A program made the position numbers and the translations under genes. Positions 35,664 to 43,520 of a stretch of 64,000 nucleotides of DNA are shown here, in pieces. Position 1 is the first letter of the stretch; each line of letters begins with the position of its first letter. The DNA lies in assembly GCF_026421305.1 (NCBI RefSeq), contig NZ_JAPJBQ010000001.1:558001-622000 (forward strand), in the 5' to 3' direction. Source of the DNA: Dyella silvae (GTDB taxonomy: Bacteria; Pseudomonadota; Gammaproteobacteria; Xanthomonadales; Rhodanobacteraceae). The notes under the pieces are model-generated. The model searched no databases. It was not told the DNA's origin and saw only the letters and a list, made by a program, of their open reading frames with translations.

Positions 35664-35677
35664 TGCATATACACCAT
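35664..35677 (+). promoter_or_regulatory. Second copy of the MarR operator, before the nitrilase gene
   Basis: TGCATATACACCAT is the exact reverse complement of the 14-mer at 35141-35154 in the marR promoter. It lies 21 bases before the nitrilase start codon. An identical 14-mer at two adjacent promoters flanking a MarR gene is unlikely by chance and marks a shared operator. Confidence 0.75.
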
Positions 35678-35697
35678 TACGCATTGAGGAATCCCAC

Positions 35698-36672
35698 ATG
35701 ACCATCGTTAAAGCTGCTGCCGTCCAGATCAGCCCCGTGCTCTACAGCCGCGAGGCCACCGTTGAAAAGGTTGTTCAAAAGATCCACGAACTAGGGCAAA
35801 AGGGCGTCCAGTTCGCCACCTTCCCTGAAACCGTAGTGCCGTACTACCCGTACTTCTCCGCCGTGCAAACCCCCATGGCGCAGCTGTTCGGTAACGAATA
35901 TCTGCGACTGCTCGAGCAGTCCGTGACCGTGCCCTCGCCCACCACGGATGCCATCGGTGAAGCCGCCCGCAAGGCCGGCATGGTGGTGTCCATCGGCGTG
36001 AATGAGCGCGATGGTGGCACCATCTACAACACGCAGCTGCTTTTTGATGCCGACGGCACGCTCATCCAGCGTCGCCGCAAGATCACTCCCACCCATTTCG
36101 AACGCATGATCTGGGGTCAAGGTGATGGTTCGGGCCTGCGCGCAGTGGACAGCAAGGTCGGCCGCATCGGCCAGCTGGCATGCTTTGAGCACAACAATCC
36201 GCTGGCGCGCTACGCGCTGATGGCCGACGGCGAGCAGATCCACTCCGCCATGTATCCGGGCTCCGCCTTTGGCGACGGCTTCGCCATGCGCATGGAAATC
36301 AATATTCGCCAGCACGCGTTGGAATCAGGCGCGTTTGTCGTGAATGCGACCGCCTGGCTCGATTCAGACCAGCAGGCGCAGATCATGAAGGACACCGGCT
36401 GTCAGATCGGCCCGATCTCTGGTGGTTGCTTCACGACCATCGTCGCGCCCGACGGCACGCTGCTGGGTGAGCCGTTGCGCGAAGGTGAAGGCGAAGTCAT
36501 CGCCGACCTCGACTTTGACCTGATCTATCGCCGCAAGCAGCAGATGGATTCGCGTGGCCACTATGCCCGCCCCGAACTGCTCAGCCTGCTGATCGACCGC
36601 ACGCCGACCGCCCACCTTCACGACCGCGCCGCCCGCTCCGCCATCGATCTGGCGCGTGCCGAAATTCTCTGA
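35698..36672 (+). CDS. Nitrilase (Nit6803-type, carbon-nitrogen hydrolase superfamily)
   Basis: A 324-residue enzyme with the catalytic triad in family context: E44 in FPETVVPYYPYF, K128 in RRRKITPTHFERMIWGQGDGSG, C162 in GQLACFEHNNPLARYAL. The CxEHNNPLxRY and ERMIWGxGDGSG motifs place it with true nitrilases (nitrile to acid plus ammonia), close to Nit6803-like enzymes, rather than amidases. GAGGA lies 7 bases before ATG 35698. It is first in a rightward cluster under the predicted MarR operator. The radical-SAM and GNAT partners of the Nit1C cluster are absent, so this is a different setting. Confidence 0.9.
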   Translation: MTIVKAAAVQISPVLYSREATVEKVVQKIHELGQKGVQFATFPETVVPYYPYFSAVQTPMAQLFGNEYLRLLEQSVTVPSPTTDAIGEAARKAGMVVSIGVNERDGGTIYNTQLLFDADGTLIQRRRKITPTHFERMIWGQGDGSGLRAVDSKVGRIGQLACFEHNNPLARYALMADGEQIHSAMYPGSAFGDGFAMRMEINIRQHALESGAFVVNATAWLDSDQQAQIMKDTGCQIGPISGGCFTTIVAPDGTLLGEPLREGEGEVIADLDFDLIYRRKQQMDSRGHYARPELLSLLIDRTPTAHLHDRAARSAIDLARAEIL

Positions 36673-36690
36673 CCCAGGCAGACACATCCC

Positions 36691-37608
36691 ATGAATACGT
36701 CGAATGAAAGCCCCATCCTGGTCACCGGCGCCGCCGGCGACGTCGGTGCCGTCGGCCGCAGTGTGGTGGCCATGCTGCTGGAGCAGGGGCACAAAGTACG
36801 CGCGCTGGTGCGTCGTGAAGACGAACGTGCCGATGGCCTGCGCAAGCTCGGTGCCGAAGTGGTCGTCGGCGATCTGACGGATCTGGAGTCCGTACATCGC
36901 GCCATCGAAGGCTGCCAGCGAATCTATTTTGGCATGTCGATCTCGGCCGCCTATCTGGAGGCGACCGCCAATGTGGCCGCCGTCGCCCGGCACCATGGCG
37001 TTGAAGTGATCGTCAACATGTCCCAGATGACCGTGTCACAGATGGGCATCAACGAGACCACCGACAGTCCGCAGCACAAGCTGCATTGGCTGGCCGAACA
37101 GGTGCTGGCATGGTCTGGCCTGCCGGTCGTCAACGTCCGCCCGACCGTCTTCCTGGAAGGCTTTTTCCTGCGCCTGGGTGCCATGGGTGTGCGTGACAAC
37201 GACGAACTCGCATTGCCGCTGGGAGCCGCCAAGACCTCGCCCATCGCCGCTTATGACGTAGCGCGTGTCGTGGCCGCGATTCTCGACAATCCGGCACCGC
37301 ACATCGGGAAGATCTACAACCTGACAGGCCCCGAGTCGGTGGATGTGGAACAGCATGCGCAGGCCTTCTCCGAAGCGCTTGGTCGAACAATTCGCTACCG
37401 CGACGTCCCGGTGGAGCCGTGGGCAGAGAAGCTTCGTGAGTACGGCGTTCCGCCGCATCTGATCAGCCATCTTGCCGTGATGGCCCGTCTGCACACGCAA
37501 GGTCGCTACGACCGAACCACCGACGACGTCTTCAAGCTGACCGGCCAAAAGGCCATGAGCACGGCCGACTTCGTGAAACGCCACGCAGCCGAGTTCACGC
37601 GTGACTGA
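36691..37608 (+). CDS. NmrA-like NAD(P)-binding protein (atypical SDR)
   Basis: A 305-residue Rossmann-fold protein: ILVTGAAGDVGAVGRSVVAMLLEQGHKVRALVRR is the dinucleotide-binding motif (GxxGxxG), followed by GAEVVVGDLTD and RIYFGMSISAAYLEATANVAAVARHHGVEVIVNMSQM. It resembles NmrA/QOR2-type atypical short-chain dehydrogenases, which can be quinone reductases or redox sensors. It lies 18 bases after the nitrilase stop, so is co-transcribed. The catalytic YxxxK is not obvious, which fits the atypical class. Confidence 0.85.
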   Translation: MNTSNESPILVTGAAGDVGAVGRSVVAMLLEQGHKVRALVRREDERADGLRKLGAEVVVGDLTDLESVHRAIEGCQRIYFGMSISAAYLEATANVAAVARHHGVEVIVNMSQMTVSQMGINETTDSPQHKLHWLAEQVLAWSGLPVVNVRPTVFLEGFFLRLGAMGVRDNDELALPLGAAKTSPIAAYDVARVVAAILDNPAPHIGKIYNLTGPESVDVEQHAQAFSEALGRTIRYRDVPVEPWAEKLREYGVPPHLISHLAVMARLHTQGRYDRTTDDVFKLTGQKAMSTADFVKRHAAEFTRD

Positions 37609-37749
37609 TGTCGCGTCCTGACTGGCAGGCCGCGCAGTGAATCGCATGGCCTGCCGACCCTCCAAAGATCACAAGCGATCGCTTCAACCAGATGCAGGTA
37701 TGACCTCGCATCGCAGCACGATCACTCGAACGAAACAGGTATGAGACTT

Positions 37750-38775
37750 ATGAAATTTCTTTCACTGTTCAGCTCTATCGCGATGGCTTTGGCCGTCACG
37801 GTTTCCGCTGCGCACGCGACGGATGCTCCGCATTCAGGCGCGTCCTCCCACAACGCTGCCAGCCTATCGGACGCTGCGCTGGTCAAGTCGCTGCCGGGCT
37901 TCAAAAGCGGCTATGCCGATGTTGACGGCGTGCGTCTTCACTATGTCGTCGGCGGCAAGGGCGAGCCGCTCGTCCTGCTGCCGGGCTGGCCGGAAACGTG
38001 GTGGACCTTCCACAAGATCATGCCGACGCTGGCCGAGCATTACACCGTGATCACGATCGACCTGCGTGGCATGGGGACGTCGTCCAAGCCCGCCGATGGC
38101 TATGACAAGAAGACTATGGCGAAGGACATCTACGCGCTGGTCAAATCTCTGGGCTATGACAAGGTCAATATCGCGGGCCACGACATTGGCTCGGCAGTGG
38201 CATATGCCTATGCGCAGAACTACCCGCAGGCCACAAACAAGCTGGTGATGATGGAGTTTCCGCATCCCGACGAAAGCCTGATGTCGTTCCCGCTACTGCC
38301 CGCGCAGAGCCCGGTGGGCGACAAGGTGGGTTCGTCGCGTCCGTACCTGTGGTGGTTTGCGTTCAATCAGGTGAACGGGCTGCCGGAAAAGCTTCTCGCC
38401 GGCCGGATCCGGGTGGAACAGGACTGGCTCTTCAAATACTTCCTGGTCAACGAAGACGCTGTTGATGCGCGGGACCGCGATGTCTACGAGCAGGCGTACA
38501 ACTCCAGCGAAGCGATCCGGGCCAGCAACGCCTGGTACCAGGCTTTCAGCCAGGACGTCACCGACAACAAGAGCTATGGCACGTTGAACATGCCCGTATT
38601 GGTGCTGGCCGGACCAGCCTACCAATGGATGAAAGTGGTCGTTGGAAAGAAGACGTCAAACCTGACCGCTCTGGCCGTACCCAACAGTGGCCACTTCGTG
38701 CAGGAAGAGCAGCCCGAATTTGTCAGCAAGACCATGCTCGACTTCCTGCAAAACCAGGAAGCGCCCAAGCAGTAA
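37750..38775 (+). CDS. Exported alpha/beta hydrolase, epoxide-hydrolase-like
   Basis: A protein of about 341 residues with a Sec signal peptide (cleavage near AHATDAP). The epoxide-hydrolase pattern is intact: GVRLHYVVGGKGEPLVLLPGWPETWWTFHKIMP (HGWP-type oxyanion motif with His replaced by Pro), nucleophile elbow AGHDIGSAVAYA with Asp, and PNSGHFVQEEQPE with the catalytic His. Predicted to hydrolyse epoxides or related electrophiles in the periplasm. ATG 37750 has AGG 10 bases upstream; ATG 37741 is too close to it. A 12-bp palindrome AAGCGATCGCTT lies at 37673-37684 before it. Confidence 0.85.
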   Translation: MKFLSLFSSIAMALAVTVSAAHATDAPHSGASSHNAASLSDAALVKSLPGFKSGYADVDGVRLHYVVGGKGEPLVLLPGWPETWWTFHKIMPTLAEHYTVITIDLRGMGTSSKPADGYDKKTMAKDIYALVKSLGYDKVNIAGHDIGSAVAYAYAQNYPQATNKLVMMEFPHPDESLMSFPLLPAQSPVGDKVGSSRPYLWWFAFNQVNGLPEKLLAGRIRVEQDWLFKYFLVNEDAVDARDRDVYEQAYNSSEAIRASNAWYQAFSQDVTDNKSYGTLNMPVLVLAGPAYQWMKVVVGKKTSNLTALAVPNSGHFVQEEQPEFVSKTMLDFLQNQEAPKQ

Positions 38776-38821
38776 ATCGGCATCCATCGTGGACTTCACC
38801 AACCGACAAGAGGAATCACAC

Positions 38822-39226
38822 ATGAAAGCCATCATCTATGGGGTCTCTGCCCTGCTGGCCGTGGCAAGCAGCGTTGCGCCTTACGCGGTACAGGCACAGC
38901 AACTGGCGGGAACCACTCGCAAGGAACTGTCGCATCACGACCTCAGCATGCCCGGCTGGGAAGAGTATCAATTGCGCGTTGACATCGAGCCGGGCAAGAC
39001 GGCACCGAATCACCGGCATCCGGGCGAAGAGATCATCTACGTCGTCGAAGGCACGCTGGAATATCGACTCGAAGGCCAGCCGCCGGTAACGCTCAAGGCG
39101 GGCGACGTGTTGTTTGTTCCTTCTGGCGTCATTCACAGCGCAAAGAACGTCGGCCAGACCAATGCTGCGGAAATCGGCACGTATGTTGTGCCGAAGGGTA
39201 AGCCGCTTACCGAATGGATCAAATGA
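38822..39226 (+). CDS. Exported cupin-domain protein
   Basis: A 134-residue protein with a signal peptide (ending AVQAQQ) and one cupin_2 barrel: APNHRHPGEEIIYVVEGTLEYRLEGQPPVTLKAGDVLFVPSGVIHSAKNVG holds both cupin motifs with His/His/Glu and the second His as metal ligands. GAGGA lies 8 bases before ATG 38822. It probably binds a metal and a small substrate in the periplasm; an enzyme or sensor role cannot be told apart. It is 46 bases after the hydrolase, so likely co-transcribed. Confidence 0.87.
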   Translation: MKAIIYGVSALLAVASSVAPYAVQAQQLAGTTRKELSHHDLSMPGWEEYQLRVDIEPGKTAPNHRHPGEEIIYVVEGTLEYRLEGQPPVTLKAGDVLFVPSGVIHSAKNVGQTNAAEIGTYVVPKGKPLTEWIK

Positions 39227-39435
39227 GTGCGTCTGGTGTCGCGGCAGATCCCGTCCGCCCATTCGCGCAGGCTGACCTCATCTGGCTATGCGCGAATGGG
39301 TGAACTCGACCTTCACTGATACCCAGAGTCTCACGAAAGAAGACCGTGTGCGGCGCCCATGGAGCGTTGATGGCGCTGACAACTGGACGAGGCGAAGGCA
39401 TTAAGCCATCCATCGTCTCGCTCCCTGGAAATCCC

Positions 39436-40791
39436 ATGTCATACGATACCTACTTGCCATCGCTCTCCCGGCGCCGGTTTCTGAGTGCCTCCGCCACGCT
39501 TATCGCGGCCAGTTCTCTGGGTCAGCTCGCTTTTGCCAAGGACAACATCGACTCGTCGACGGCGATGCCTGTTGCGGGCGCAGACGGAGCTGCCATTCGA
39601 CCGTTCCGCGTGCAGTTTCCCGAGTCGGATCTCACCGACCTTCGCCGGCGAATCCTCTCCACGCGCTGGCCCGAGCGCGAGACCGTGGCCGATGATTCGC
39701 AGGGCGTGCAGCTCGCGGTTATGCAGGAACTCGCGCGCTACTGGGCAACTGATTACGACTGGCGAAAATGCGAATCGCGGCTCAACGCACTGCCTCAATT
39801 CCTGACGGAGATTGACGGACTCGACATCCATTTCATTCACGTCCGCTCGAAGCATGAGCACGCAATGCCGCTGATCGTCACTCATGGATGGCCGGGATCC
39901 GTCATCGAGCAGCTGAAGATCATCGAGCCGCTGACGAACCCGACAGCGCACGGCGGCAAGGCATCCGATGCATTCCATCTGATCATCCCGTCCCTGCCCG
40001 GCTATGGGTTCTCCGGCAAACCCACCAGCACCGGATGGGGGCCGGAACGCACGGCTCGTGCGTGGGTGACGCTGATGAAGCGGCTTGGGTATGCCCACTT
40101 CGCGGCACAGGGCGGCGATCTCGGCGCCGTGGTCGCCAACACCATGGCCAAGCAGGCGCCGCCCGAGCTGCGTGGCATCCATGTGAACTTCCCGGCGACC
40201 GTGCCGCCCGACATCCTGAAGTTGCTCCAGGCGGGTGAACCGACGCCATCGGGACTGTCGGACGAAGAACGGCGTGCGTACGAAGAGCTCAGCATTCTGA
40301 TCAAGAAGCGCCGCGCTTACGCCGTCGAAATGGGTACGCGCCCACAAACACTTTACGGCTTCGCGGACTCTCCTATCGCGTTGGCCGCCTGGATGCTCGA
40401 TCACGGCGACGGCTGGGGCCAGCCGGCCGCGCCCATCATCTCCGCGCTGCTTGGGCACGCCATCAACGGTCACGATGCCGGTGCGGTGACGCGCGACGAC
40501 GTCATCGACAACCTCACGCTTTACTGGCTAACGAACACAGGTGTATCCGCGTCGCGCTTCTATTGGGAGTCGCACACGAACTTCTACGTTGCCCAAGACA
40601 TCTCTACTCCTGCAGCCGTGAGTGTCTTCCCCGGTGAAAACTACGAAGCGCCGCGCAGCTGGTCTGAGCGCGCGTATCGCCACCTCATCTACTACAACCG
40701 CGTGAAGGAAGGCGGGCACTTCGCCGCCTGGGAACAACCGCAGCTCTTCGCGCAAGAAGTGCGCGCCGGACTGAGACCGCTGCGAACCTGA
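39436..40791 (+). CDS. Tat-exported epoxide hydrolase (EHN-domain alpha/beta hydrolase)
   Basis: A 451-residue protein with a twin-arginine signal (LSRRRFLSASATLIAASSLGQLAFA), the EHN N-terminal domain (IRPFRVQFPESDLTDLRRRILSTRWPERE...YWATDYDWRKCESRLNALPQF), then the hydrolase core: VTHGWPGSVIE (oxyanion), FAAQGGDLGAVVAN (nucleophile Asp) and KEGGHFAAWEQPQLFAQEV (catalytic His). This matches microsomal/juvenile-hormone-type epoxide hydrolases widespread in bacteria, about 50 residues longer because of the signal. ATG 39436 is preferred since it begins at the Tat signal; the frame is open back to 39346. Confidence 0.88.
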   Translation: MSYDTYLPSLSRRRFLSASATLIAASSLGQLAFAKDNIDSSTAMPVAGADGAAIRPFRVQFPESDLTDLRRRILSTRWPERETVADDSQGVQLAVMQELARYWATDYDWRKCESRLNALPQFLTEIDGLDIHFIHVRSKHEHAMPLIVTHGWPGSVIEQLKIIEPLTNPTAHGGKASDAFHLIIPSLPGYGFSGKPTSTGWGPERTARAWVTLMKRLGYAHFAAQGGDLGAVVANTMAKQAPPELRGIHVNFPATVPPDILKLLQAGEPTPSGLSDEERRAYEELSILIKKRRAYAVEMGTRPQTLYGFADSPIALAAWMLDHGDGWGQPAAPIISALLGHAINGHDAGAVTRDDVIDNLTLYWLTNTGVSASRFYWESHTNFYVAQDISTPAAVSVFPGENYEAPRSWSERAYRHLIYYNRVKEGGHFAAWEQPQLFAQEVRAGLRPLRT

Positions 40792-40851
40792 TTGACGCGA
40801 ACGCTTCCTGCTACACAACCGTTCCTATTTGACATCTATCGGACTTGAATC

Positions 40852-41289
40852 ATGAAATTCACTGAAACTGCACCCACGCTACCGCGCCCATCGGGCCCGC
40901 CGCCGTGGCTCGGAAAAATTGCGCAGAACGCGACGCTTGAAGGGGCCGTTCTCAAGCGCGCCATTCACGGTAAGGAAAACATCCTTACTCTCATCTCGCA
41001 CGCCCGCACCTTGTACGAATTCCAGGATTACACGTACTACGGTCACCTTGGCAGCGAGTTCTTCATGGAATCGTATCGGTCAAGCATTAATGGCGTGCCG
41101 GTGGAATGCTCCGTGATCGTACACATGAACGATGCCGGCGAAGCAGATTCGCTGCTGATCCACCACTACCCGCTCGACGCAACGCTAGAGTTCTCCCGCC
41201 TCATGGGTGAGAAATTCGGTGAGCAGTTCGCCGACTTGTACCTGACCAACGCGCAGGCCGATGGCCTGACGAAGGCCTCTGGTAAGTAG
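40852..41289 (+). CDS. NTF2-like (SnoaL-type) fold protein
   Basis: A 145-residue protein with the NTF2-like cone pattern: an initial helix, ARTLYEFQDYTYYGHLGSEFFMESYRSSINGVPVECSVIVHMNDAGEADSLLIHHYPLDATLEFSRLMGEKF, with long antiparallel strands typical of small isomerases, cyclases or hydrolases. No signal peptide. It follows the epoxide hydrolase by 60 bases in the same direction. A catalytic role in a small pathway is plausible; the family label is by fold pattern only. Confidence 0.65.
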   Translation: MKFTETAPTLPRPSGPPPWLGKIAQNATLEGAVLKRAIHGKENILTLISHARTLYEFQDYTYYGHLGSEFFMESYRSSINGVPVECSVIVHMNDAGEADSLLIHHYPLDATLEFSRLMGEKFGEQFADLYLTNAQADGLTKASGK

Positions 41290-41457
41290 CCACTCCTGAT
41301 CCGCGCAACGACGGCCACGGCGCACTGTGGAAACCGCCGCCATACGAGATGCAGCCCTCCCGCGAGAAACGCCCCGCCCTTGGATCGCCCTTGCTTGGTA
41401 CTGCCGAGTGAGGTGAGCGGATCGTCTCGCCCCAACATTCGACACAGGTTTATCTCC

Positions 41458-41991
41458 ATGCCAATGATTGACGTACTTATACCGGAACACGCGCTTACAC
41501 CTGATGCGGAAACGCGGCTACTCAAGGAGTTAACCGATATTCTGATCAGAGCCGAAGGCTACGATCCGGGCAGCCCGAACGCGCAGCGTGTCTCTGTGCT
41601 CCATCTCCATCGGCCTGCCGCCATCTTTGTGGGTGGCGAGCCCTCGAAGCTGCCGCGCTATCGCATCATTCCATCGGCGCCCGAAGGCCAGTACACCGAC
41701 GAGTCGCGCGCAACCCTGGTCAGGGAAATTACCGAAGCCGTCGCACGGGCCGAGAACACGCCCTTCAAAGACATCGCTCCCCGCGTGTGGGTCTTCCCGA
41801 CCGAAATTCCCGACGGCCAATGGGGTGCCAATGGCGTCATCAACCGGCTGCCTGATATTCACGCCATGCTCGTGGGAGAAGAGCAGCGAAGTGACGGCGC
41901 GAAGCGACTCGCACGCCGGCGTCGTGAAAAGGCGCTCATCACCTTGGAAGCCGCTGTCGATGGCGTACGTATGAGCCAACCGAAAAAATAG
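41458..41991 (+). CDS. Tautomerase-family protein with N-terminal proline
   Basis: A 177-residue protein starting MPMIDVLIPEHAL; after Met removal Pro1 is free, as in the 4-oxalocrotonate tautomerase superfamily. It holds two beta-alpha-beta units (the second around YTDESRATLVREITEAVARAENTPFKDIAPRVWVFPTEIPDGQWGANG), the fused-dimer length of cis-CaaD/MSAD-like members. AGG lies upstream of ATG 41458; the earlier in-frame start at 41380 would bury Pro1. It may act on carbonyl products of the hydrolases upstream. Last gene of the cluster. Confidence 0.82.
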   Translation: MPMIDVLIPEHALTPDAETRLLKELTDILIRAEGYDPGSPNAQRVSVLHLHRPAAIFVGGEPSKLPRYRIIPSAPEGQYTDESRATLVREITEAVARAENTPFKDIAPRVWVFPTEIPDGQWGANGVINRLPDIHAMLVGEEQRSDGAKRLARRRREKALITLEAAVDGVRMSQPKK

Positions 41992-42409
41992 CGGGCCTGA
42001 CCGCGCGCAACGTTTGCTCCTTCTGAATCTCGTAACGGCCACGCTGACCACTTCCCGCAAATAAGCCGGACTACTGGTACTTCCGTAAACGCAACGGGGC
42101 CGCAATTACCAAGACTGCGAAATTGAATACGCCTTGTCGCAGGAAGCAGCACGACTCTTACAAGTCGTAACCGTGCGTCAAGTTCGGCCGTCAGGCCATT
42201 CAGTCGGCATGCCGGCCGACACAAGGGTAGCGCGTAGCGGTAAACCCCTACAGCGGCCCGTGGCGGCCCTGAGTACTCTCGAGGGGTCACTCGCGGTGTC
42301 TGTACACCGGTTGCCGCGAGTGACCATGGCAGTAATGTCATGAAGCGCGGGCCGCGAGTGCTACCAACACTCACGACCCGCTGACCAAAGCCAACCTAAG
42401 GAGTTGATC
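41992..42409. other. Intergenic stretch with two strong adjacent hairpins
   Basis: A perfect 12-bp inverted repeat (42285-42296, GGTCACTCGCGG, with 42314-42325) encloses a smaller inverted repeat in its loop. Downstream, 42347-42383 contains GCGGG...CCCGC and AGTG...CACT arms. Both hairpins share CCGCGAGTG. No T run follows, so they are not classical terminators; they precede a TTG-started gene at 42410. No protein-coding frame is supported. Confidence 0.5.
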
Positions 42410-42739
42410 TTGGCTACCCACGATCATACGGCACGCGCACGCCTGCCTGTTCCCGCCGGCAGCACCCACACTCCTCCACCCGACACCCTCACGGCGTCGG
42501 CGTCGGCACACCCTCCTGAGCTCGTATTCACCCGCGAAGACCTCGCCCTGGCGACGTACGCCCTGACGCGTCTGCGCATCGATCACGAGCAGTGCCTGCA
42601 CGCCCGCGCCCAAGGGCTTCCCCACAAGTCGTTGGAATGGCCGCTTGCGGCCTCCGTGGCCATTGCAGTGGCCACCGCGATCCAGTGCCTTGAACGTCTG
42701 GTGGATGGGTACGGTGAGGCGTTGAGAGTGAACGCTTAG
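42410..42739 (+). CDS. Hypothetical small protein with a TTG start
   Basis: A 109-residue protein. The body after about residue 38 (LVFTREDLALATYALTRLRIDHEQCLHARAQGLPHKSLEWPLAASVAIAVATAIQCLERLVDGYGEAL) is predicted as two or three helices; the first 38 residues are Ala/Pro/Thr-rich and likely disordered. A full AAGGAG (42397-42402 region) sits 6 to 7 bases before TTG 42410, which makes that rare start convincing. It follows a hairpin-rich leader. No family recognised; it precedes the HigA-like gene by about 150 bases. Confidence 0.55.
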   Translation: MATHDHTARARLPVPAGSTHTPPPDTLTASASAHPPELVFTREDLALATYALTRLRIDHEQCLHARAQGLPHKSLEWPLAASVAIAVATAIQCLERLVDGYGEALRVNA

Positions 42740-42887
42740 CCCCGTCCTGTGATCGTTCCCCGTGGCGCGTCGATCCCCATCGATGCGCCACACCTGGGCG
42801 ATCACGCACACAGTCGCAGGACATTCCCCGACACGCATCGATGTCATCCCTGATGCGTCGCCTTGCCGTGCCTGACCGGAAAACCCG

Positions 42888-43214
42888 ATGAATCTGATCC
42901 GCCCCGACCCGCAGCTGCGAGTGGACCCTTCATGGCACCTGCGCACCCCCGGCGAGGTGCTGCGCGACGACTACCTGAACCCCCGCGCCATGACCCTCTC
43001 CGCACTCGCCCGCCGCACGGGGATCAGAGCGCCACGCCTGCGTCGGCTCGTGATCGGCGAGGTACCCATGTGCGCCAATGTCGCCCTTCGCCTCGCCGTG
43101 GTACTCAACACCAGCGCGCTCTACTGGATGCTGCTGCAAGTGCAGTGCGATCTGGAGCGGGAGAGGCGCGGACGCGAATTCGCGATAAAGGAGCCAAGTG
43201 CTTCTTCGCGTTAG
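42888..43214 (+). CDS. HigA/VapI-like helix-turn-helix protein, orphan antitoxin type
   Basis: A 108-residue protein with the addiction-module antidote pattern: HLRTPGEVLRDDYLNPRAMTLSALARRTGIRAPRLRRLVIGEVPMCANVALRLAVVLNTSALYWMLLQVQCDLE, which matches HPGEVLxxEFLxPxGLSxxxLAxxLGVxxxRLxxIxxGxRxxTxDxALRLAxxLGTSxxFWxxLQxxYDL. The expected HigB/RelE toxin is not found on either side; the gene before it is unrelated. It may be a stand-alone regulator. It lies next to the downstream end of the eCIS locus. Confidence 0.75.
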   Translation: MNLIRPDPQLRVDPSWHLRTPGEVLRDDYLNPRAMTLSALARRTGIRAPRLRRLVIGEVPMCANVALRLAVVLNTSALYWMLLQVQCDLERERRGREFAIKEPSASSR

Positions 43215-43520
43215 GTCGCCCAGAAAAGGAAGCAGCAAAGCACGCTGAGCCCCTTTTCTTGGTTCTGTGCACATCGCTCCCTTTCCAACTTGCGATGTCC
43301 GTTTCGGGTCGAAAGCGGACAAGGCGCGCTGGCACCATCCACTGGGCATCGAGCGCAACGCGCGGAACGATCGATGCGCGGAACACAGCGAACGGACGGC
43401 CGCAAACGTAACGCTCAGATTAGCGGGCACAGCGCGGCACGTATGCTTCCCGCAGAGACACGACGCCGTTCTTGGCCGTAATCAGCTACGTTCTGTGTGA
43501 CATCACAGTCACCACCCCGC
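43215..43520. other. Intergenic stretch between converging units, with a palindromic motif
   Basis: About 300 bases between the HigA-like gene and the end of the eCIS run. Frames on both strands are low-complexity and unsupported. A hairpin GTCCGTTTCGG-...-AAAGCGGAC at 43297-43320 is a near copy, in inverted orientation, of the motif at 7589-7611. No intrinsic terminator with a T run was found for the eCIS operon. Confidence 0.4.

Noticed and set aside
35698-36672. Nit1C-type nitrilase cluster
   Set aside because: The radical-SAM, acetyltransferase and AIR-synthase-like partners of that cluster are not present.
37673-37684. 12-bp palindrome AAGCGATCGCTT as an operator
   Set aside because: Unrelated to the 14-mer shared by the two MarR-linked promoters and short enough to occur by chance; noted only in the gene entry.
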